64,000 bases of DNA, taken from NCBI GenBank assembly GCA_026419785.1, contig JAODTK010002599.1, forward strand, positions 372,001-436,000, read 5' to 3'. The notes below the pieces were generated by a model. The model was not told the DNA's origin. It saw only the letters and a program-made list of their open reading frames with translations, and made no database searches. The translations under genes were made by a program, and so were the position numbers. The DNA is from Sclerodactyla briareus. Taxonomy: Eukaryota; Echinodermata; Holothuroidea; Dendrochirotida; Sclerodactylidae. Positions 57,956 through 64,000 of this stretch are shown in pieces. Positions within the stretch are counted from its first letter, which is position 1, and each line of letters starts with the position of its first letter.

Positions 57956-60065
57956 TTGATCCTCGATGAAGACGAAAGTACATGTCGTTTACACAAGATC
58001 CGCTAAGTGCTGTGTGGGCTGGAAAATATTGGGAAAGCAGGCCTCACAAAAGACCACAGTGGCCTTTATTCCAACCGATTGTCTAAAATTTCCGCGCCGC
58101 TGCGCCGCGACGACTGTAAACTGTTGCTTATATAGGTTCCTGAGCGATGCATTTGAAGGCATATTCTGGCGATATGAAGCTTTTTGCAAGTTTTCTCACC
58201 GTGTCAGAAACATAAGGTAGATTCACAATAAAATGTCATTGATATACCACGAAGAAGCGTTGGCATACAAGGCGGATGGGAGTCAGACTGCCCTCCAACA
58301 CATTATGGAGTAAGCAAGTTTGAAGATCAAGGAACAACGCTTGGGCAGGAATAGGCACAATTCAGCTAGGCGTTACAAACCTGCAAAGTGGATAAAGGAC
58401 AAGTCAGCAGATTGCCTATTTCTCTTGTCGATGATTGAGCCAAATTTTGTCAATCTGGTCAAGTTTGGATGTTGTGATTTTACGATGTCCAAGAAATATG
58501 ACCAAAAATCGGTATCCTGATGGTGTTTCGCTATCAGGACTGTAGACCATAGTGAACGATAGCTATGAGATGCGTGAAAAATATTTGAGTCAATTTTGTA
58601 ATTCTGCCAGAACTATATTTTGACCAAGTGACGTCCGAGACATAGCATTCCTAGCAAGCTGAAGGAATCGATAGACGATGCACTCCAACTTGAACAATAT
58701 ATATCTTGCACTTCAATTCAACAAAACAGCGTGCACATGATCCGAAATGAGACAGCCACAATTGTGGAGCGCGTCGAGATTATCCTACATTGTATGATGC
58801 GCTATATAGAATGAATATGTTATGTTAACAAAACCCTGGCAAGAAATGTATAATTATAGCAAAGATGAGGAGCAATTTTTTCAAATAAGGCTATACTAGG
58901 CAACCGTGCCCGGAAATTTGCCCACCTTTCGACTTTTGTGGGTTCTACCTTCATGAATTGCACAAAATCGAAACAAGTTTGTGATATTCAGTCAAAATTC
59001 CGTCGAAAGAAGGGTACGAAAAATTTAACCGGGTTCTCTAGAATGGGCTAACCGGTCTGACTTCCAGGCCTTCCCCCTAGACCCCGACTAGGTGGCACCC
59101 AAGGAAGGTAGGATTCAGGACGAGAACCAAAAGAAGGGAACTTCAACTTACTGCCCCGTGGGGGACAGCACATTTTAGAGAAGAACGTGCACAAAGCCCA
59201 AACTTTACGGGGACGGGTAAACCCTGACTATCTACATGGCCCTATAAAAGTTGACCCTCGCTAGCAGCAATGTCTTACGTCAATGCTGCCAACAGAGTGA
59301 AACAAATCTAGACGCTCAGTGACGGTTTCTAAGTTTTCCTTTCTTTCTGCAACATGAATCACATGGCACTTACTAATGTTGCAGGGCGAAAGACCTTCAC
59401 CCATAAATCAATTTGAGCTACGCCCAGTCTGGACAGAGTAACGAGGCTACCTAGTTTGTTTCAAATTCATTAATATCACATCTGCTTGACTTCTGGCTCG
59501 AACTTACCAATTTGCGTAGCCCCTTTGAAGAGCGCCCAATTATTTCTGGATGAGAAATTCGGGCACAAAATGACAATAATTCGGGAAACATGCTGACATA
59601 AAAATGAAAAGTGGAAGAAAATGCCCAAACATGTCCTACTGACTGGCCTGAATTTTTCAATTAAATGCCCTAAAAACATTGTCGTTGAGCACAACATGTT
59701 TCTTCTAAACAGAAGTGGCCTTTACGCCGTAGGCCAGCTCATAAGCACTTTTTTCTCCTTTCGAATTTTCGTTATTCTGCAGTCGACTACGCCTACCTGA
59801 GGACTCAAATTGTTCACTGATGTGCTCAAACAAGCTTGTGCTGCATGACATTGGGTTGCGTATAGTCAGGGCGCAATTCTCCGGCTGAAGTTGGGGTCCC
59901 AGGTGGTCCGAGATTGAAAACACATATCTTCGGAGACTTCAAAAGTTGTGGGTCACGACCCCACATAGACTGCGCCCTTGGATTGGAATAGTCGTAGCCG
60001 ATACACTGTATCTTGCTACTGGCAACATTTGTGTTCATTCATTTTTTCAACCTTAAGTTAGGTGA

Positions 60066-60474
60066 TATAATAATAATATCTCGTTCTTATTGGCGCTTTT
60101 TCACGTCGAAGACATCCTCAAGCGCTTCATCACAGATATTACCCCTGAAATCAGTGACTTGTCATCATCAACCCGTACTATACAGCCCGCACCTCTAGCT
60201 TGTTCTTCCCGAAAGCACTATTTCAGTAACGCCCCTTTTTCTCGTGTCCTCCGGGGGACTTCCCAACTAGGCTGGTGGCCACATACGGCGCTCCCGCCAC
60301 TCTTCACAAGTCACCTCACAAGGTTACCTCATTTTAACACTTGGGTGGCGTGGACATTTCAGGAGACTGCCTAGCCACAGCACTGCGGTAAAAGTCCTCG
60401 GCTACCAATGGCATCCGAACTCACAATCAATGGTTGTGCATCTGGAGCTCTACCGACTGAGCTAATCCGCCCCC
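60066..60474 (-). mobile_element. tRNA-derived SINE (~409 bp)
   Basis: On the minus strand the element starts GGGGCGGATTAGCTCAGTCG with 'gtagagc', an excellent pol III A box and tRNA D-arm. About 40 bases later comes a B-box-like GAGTTCGGATGCC (60,410-60,422), with two mismatches to GGTTCGANTCC. The body ends with 'aaaaagcgccaataagaac' and an (ATT)n-type tail (60,066-60,075), a 3' end style shared by LINE-mobilised SINEs. The tRNA-like head no longer folds fully, so this is not a functional tRNA gene. Confidence 0.75.
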
Positions 60475-60929
60475 GCCTATGGTAACTCTAGCCCATATAT
60501 TACGTGGTAAAGTAACTCACAGATGCCGTACATAACTAACTTAGGCACATCATCATAATATCCGAGACTTTTCCTCGGCCGTGTTGCCGGATGATTTGAG
60601 AGTGAAACAAACAACACGAACTCCAATACCAAATTCGGAGAAATAATGGAAGAAATTTGGACAAAGTAAAAATGGAAGTTTTTTAATTATGGATTGGTGG
60701 CCGAATTTTCGCGCTCATGGGGGGGGCGAGTAACTGGGAAATAAGTTGTGCATATAAACTGCAATGAATCCACTAACCCTTCTTTAGTCGGATAGTTGTT
60801 CTGCCCCAATTTACTGAACCTGTTAACGTGTACAGTGCACCTGGTTCCTTTTATTATAGTGGGTGGCAGTGGTTTCACATGATAATCATAATTTGAATGA
60901 TCGCTAAACTGATTCAATTATTGTCTAAC

Positions 60930-61350
60930 CGAACAATATCGCGTTGGAAATTGTCTTCGTCCCCTAATTTTTTTTCCGGCGGACCCCAGATGGAAGAAAA
61001 TTTCGGACCCCCACTAGGCCGAAGTCGAGGATTACCCATGTTCATACCGAGTTGCTCGAATTTTTGAATCGAATGGCCAAAAGTGCATGAATTTGTCAAT
61101 TGGCGTTTTTCGACCCGCGTTGTGAATATGCGATGTATGCTTCGAATCATTTTGTTCACTCGATTATTTCAGAAGCCTTGAGACAGACTGCCCCTCCCCC
61201 CCAATTTGTCTGAGATTAAACTTCAGGCGAAATACGTGGAAAAATTTTGGTAAATGAAAAGGCTAAGTAAAAAATTGCCTGAATTTTCTGTTGACTTTTT
61301 CGATCAAATGCCCGGAAAACATACCAAAAATTCTGCGCGCGCTGGTAGTC
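60930..61350 (+). repeat. dispersed repeat, copy 2 (inverse to 10,240-10,690)
   Basis: Shares the ordered blocks listed for the other copy, e.g. 'cgaagtcgaggattacccat', 'atggccaaaagtgcatgaat', 'gcgatgtatgcttcgaatca' and 'ttatttcagaagccttgaga'. Related fragments ('cctgaatttttcaattaaat', 'gccc') also occur at 59,640-59,680, so this flank is rich in the family. Confidence 0.7.
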
Positions 61351-63319
61351 TTCGATGAATGACTTTAAAATTCGGCCAAATATTTACTACTCCGCAATTG
61401 GAATGGTCCCGTACGCATGCGTTTTTCCCTCGATCCCACCAGGAGACTGTTGGCCAGCCCCCTGAATCACACGCAAACGAAGCCAGAGTAGAAAAGGTAA
61501 TAAAAAATACCAGTTGATAGCGGTAAATCATTTTGTATGCCCCATGACAACTTTTTTTGTCTGGCTCTTACTCAAATGACAAATGTAGATGGGTGCTATC
61601 GAGTCTGGCAAGTGCCGTTTCCGGCGATCTGGAGGTATGAAAAGCTAAAAGTTTCCTTGCACGCTTCGCGCAACCAATGGTGGCACTCCGCTTAGACGCT
61701 CATTTGCAACCGATGTGTCCCCCCATCCACTTTTCAAAAAGGATCGACGCCCATGAACACCACCTGACAGAGGATCCTGTCCACCGTGTTCTGTCATGTA
61801 TGGGATCTGAGAATTGGGGCCGCCAGCCGGGTTGCCTATAGCTCATGGTAGGTGGTAACCAGGGAGTTAGGGGGCTGGGGATGAGATGAGTCACTGCCAG
61901 GGAGGCTGGGTGATTGGAAGCGGTGGGTGGGTTACGGGCTAGGTGCCTTCCAGGGATGTGCTGCTATGGGTGAGTGTGGGTCTGCGCACTGTGCAAAATC
62001 AGGTTCACACATTTCAACAAGTTAATAAAAGCGTGTTTCATGGGGGTTACACATGTGAACGTTTTGCTATTCATACAGTCCATAAAATGCGCCATGAAAC
62101 ACAGGCTCTAACCTCTTCAAGAATATATAGCCCAATTGCCCTGTACTCAGGGATGTAGCTACGCTGGTTGGTGCTGTTGGTGGTAGCCAGCACTCAGCTG
62201 AGCAACCAGGACCCACAGCAAAGTCGGTCTTTCCAATCACACTGATAAAATAATTCATCATTTTACCCTCCAAACAACAGTCAAATGATATATTGTCACC
62301 TGATTGGAACATTGACTGCAATTGATTCGATTTCAGCCGGCAAAGGAATTTGGCTAAGCAATCCCTGCTGGATACCATCCAAACCTCATCTGACTGAACC
62401 TCTGGCCCTTACCCTCAAGTTACTCTTCTAAACCTACTCACCAACCCTAATCCTAACATACCTTCACACAACATTTCCACACATGTGATTGATAATGCAC
62501 TACTGACCCTTCTGCCTATCTTACTCTGAGGTGTCATATGTGTACGATGAGTACCGGGTATGCGAAATCGGTCACTCTCCATAGTTTCCATAGGCATGTA
62601 CATAATCCATATCTGGGTTATTCAGTTATAAAACTTGGGCTAGAGTAAAAGATTACATGATATATGCAATTACTTCCTTGTCAAATGCTCGACTCCCCAA
62701 CAATTTTGTCAATAGTTATAAATTTGAAAGTCCAAATCAGTTGCTTGTTTAATATCGCGCAAGAGGTACCACAACACTATCATAGGACAGAGGTTATTAC
62801 AACTGGAGTTTCACTGCAGAAAATCGGCTTTCCTCCATCCAAATCTTACACCATGTGCACCCCAAAAAAATATGCTTTGTGAATCTGACAATGATACCTT
62901 TATCCCTGATTTGATGATTGAGTGTTGAGGACTGCAATTTCTTATCAGTAATCGAAATTGTGCAGACTTCCATAAAGTATAAACATTGTGGTGGTATGCC
63001 TCTATCTTTGTACCCCTCGGCTTGTTGAGCAGGAAACTTCGAGTCTTTTTATGGCACGCCGTTTGTGAAACAATGGCTGGCTACATTCCGAAAATGCCAT
63101 TAAATAAATTACAATAAGATTATTACGTATGGAATGCATGAGTCGCAGGGAAGTGTCCGAAGATAGATTTTGCAGGCTTATGAAGTGAAGGTTAGCCTAG
63201 TGCCTGGTATAATAAAGAAGTTTACTGATAAAATAGGAATAATTCAATAGAGCACTGAAAAATAAATTGACTGTATCCAAAAATACTGGAAATCAATTGA
63301 ACGAAATTTTTTTTACAAA

Positions 63320-63460
63320 CCGGTGTCGACTGACACCAGCAAATTTCCGACACCGACACCAACACTGACACCAACACCGACACCGTAGAGCGTCGACACC
63401 AACACAACAACTTACACCAGGACCCACATGGTGTTGACATGGGTGTCAACACCGTCCCGT
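63320..63460. repeat. 'acaccg/acacca' hexamer-type array 2
   Basis: 'ccgacaccgacaccaacact' and 'gacaccaacaccgacaccgt', ending with 'ggtgttgacatgggtgtcaa' followed by 'cacc', where the motif inverts. Confidence 0.75.
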
Positions 63461-64000
63461 GTGTCTGCCACAACATGGTAATTGCTTACATTTATTTGTT
63501 GACATCTGTAAATTCAGAGCATTCCCCATCCTTGAATGGTACTTAGTAAATGTTACATGATATCTTTTGTCCTGACAACTATATTTCACTCCTATATGGG
63601 GCTGCAACAATCAAATAAAATTGACAACATAATCCATTTGTGACTACCAATCCGTAGTTTGAATTTTGAAAATTGACATCTCTGAGAAGTTGGTCCTTAT
63701 TACACATTTTGATGAGATGATCATGAATGTTAGTCGGTATTACCAGGGACCAATGTACATATGGGGATCATCTTGACAAAAAAAAAATCTTTTTTTTTCG
63801 TAGTGGTAAATGAACAAAACGGCTCTTTCCACAGATTGAATTGGGTGATCATGATAGTTTGTCAGCCATTATCTTTCGCCTGATGGTACATCGAAATGTC
63901 TGAAGGTTGCCTGTTTGAGGGTCAAAGAAATTCAGGCAATGCTATCATTGACCAATGCTAAGTCGTCGTCAAGAATTAGGAGGATCAAAGGGCATGTAGT

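Larger units (their letters stand above)
55963..64000. other. downstream intron or flank without recognised exons
   Basis: 8 kb in which no C2F continuation was found on either strand. Contents: two CACC(G/A)A-type arrays (56,697-56,835 and 63,320-63,460), the dispersed repeat with a T68 run (57,240-57,650), a G/C hairpin (57,916-57,955), a tRNA-headed SINE (60,066-60,474) and the inverse repeat copy (60,930-61,350). Confidence 0.55.

Noticed and set aside
60400-60474. functional tRNA gene on the minus strand
   Set aside because: The A box and D arm are good, but the B box has mismatches, the anticodon and acceptor stems do not pair, and the segment continues into a SINE body.

Overview
This is animal (metazoan) genomic DNA of low to moderate GC content. 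It has short exons with GT-AG junctions, introns from a few hundred bases to many kilobases, and abundant tandem and dispersed repeats. The non-coding style (AGGTCA-rich satellites, intron repeats with 'gcataattatgcaaa' motifs, short inverted-repeat elements, a tRNA-headed SINE) resembles a marine invertebrate, perhaps an ambulacrarian or other invertebrate deuterostome. That placement is an impression, not a result.

One gene can be supported with confidence: the middle of a type-I ferlin (dysferlin/myoferlin class) on the + strand. At least 17 recognised exons run from 9,988 to 55,962, in the order expected for the family. They encode the end of the pre-DysF linker and the nested DysF domains (outer N half 9,988-11,777; inner N half 13,276-14,494; inner C half about 15,868-16,027; outer C half 16,367-16,528). 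A basic linker follows (17,234-17,347), then C2D (18,253-22,226), C2E (24,285-28,003), an acidic linker with a 15-nt microexon (47,257-49,037), the conserved DWWSK-containing spacer (54,157-54,880) and the first strand of C2F (55,824-55,962). The N-terminal C2A-C/FerA part and the C-terminal C2F-C2G-membrane anchor are not seen and presumably lie outside the window.

Most of these exons carry small indels. The family's conserved motifs continue across two or three reading frames within an exon while the splice sites stay intact. This fits an uncorrected long-read assembly better than a decayed pseudogene, and it explains why no long ORF marks the gene.

Layout: 1-9,987 is upstream or intronic sequence dominated by repeats (an inverted-repeat element, an ~85-bp array, a composite ~315-bp AGGTCA-rich array, a 45-bp minisatellite) with one possible 54-nt acidic exon at 2,394. 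9,988-28,003 holds the DysF, C2D and C2E exons, with a LINE reverse-transcriptase relic (11,840-12,490) and a ~100-bp satellite (25,745-27,130) in introns. 28,004-47,256 is a ~19-kb intron that may hide cassette exons, the best being a 75-codon cysteine-bearing one at 32,773-32,997. 47,257-55,962 holds the linker and C2F-start exons. 55,963-64,000 contains no recognisable exon, only repeats, including a tRNA-derived SINE and a 68-nt T run. No rRNA, intact tRNA, CRISPR array or bacterial gene was seen.
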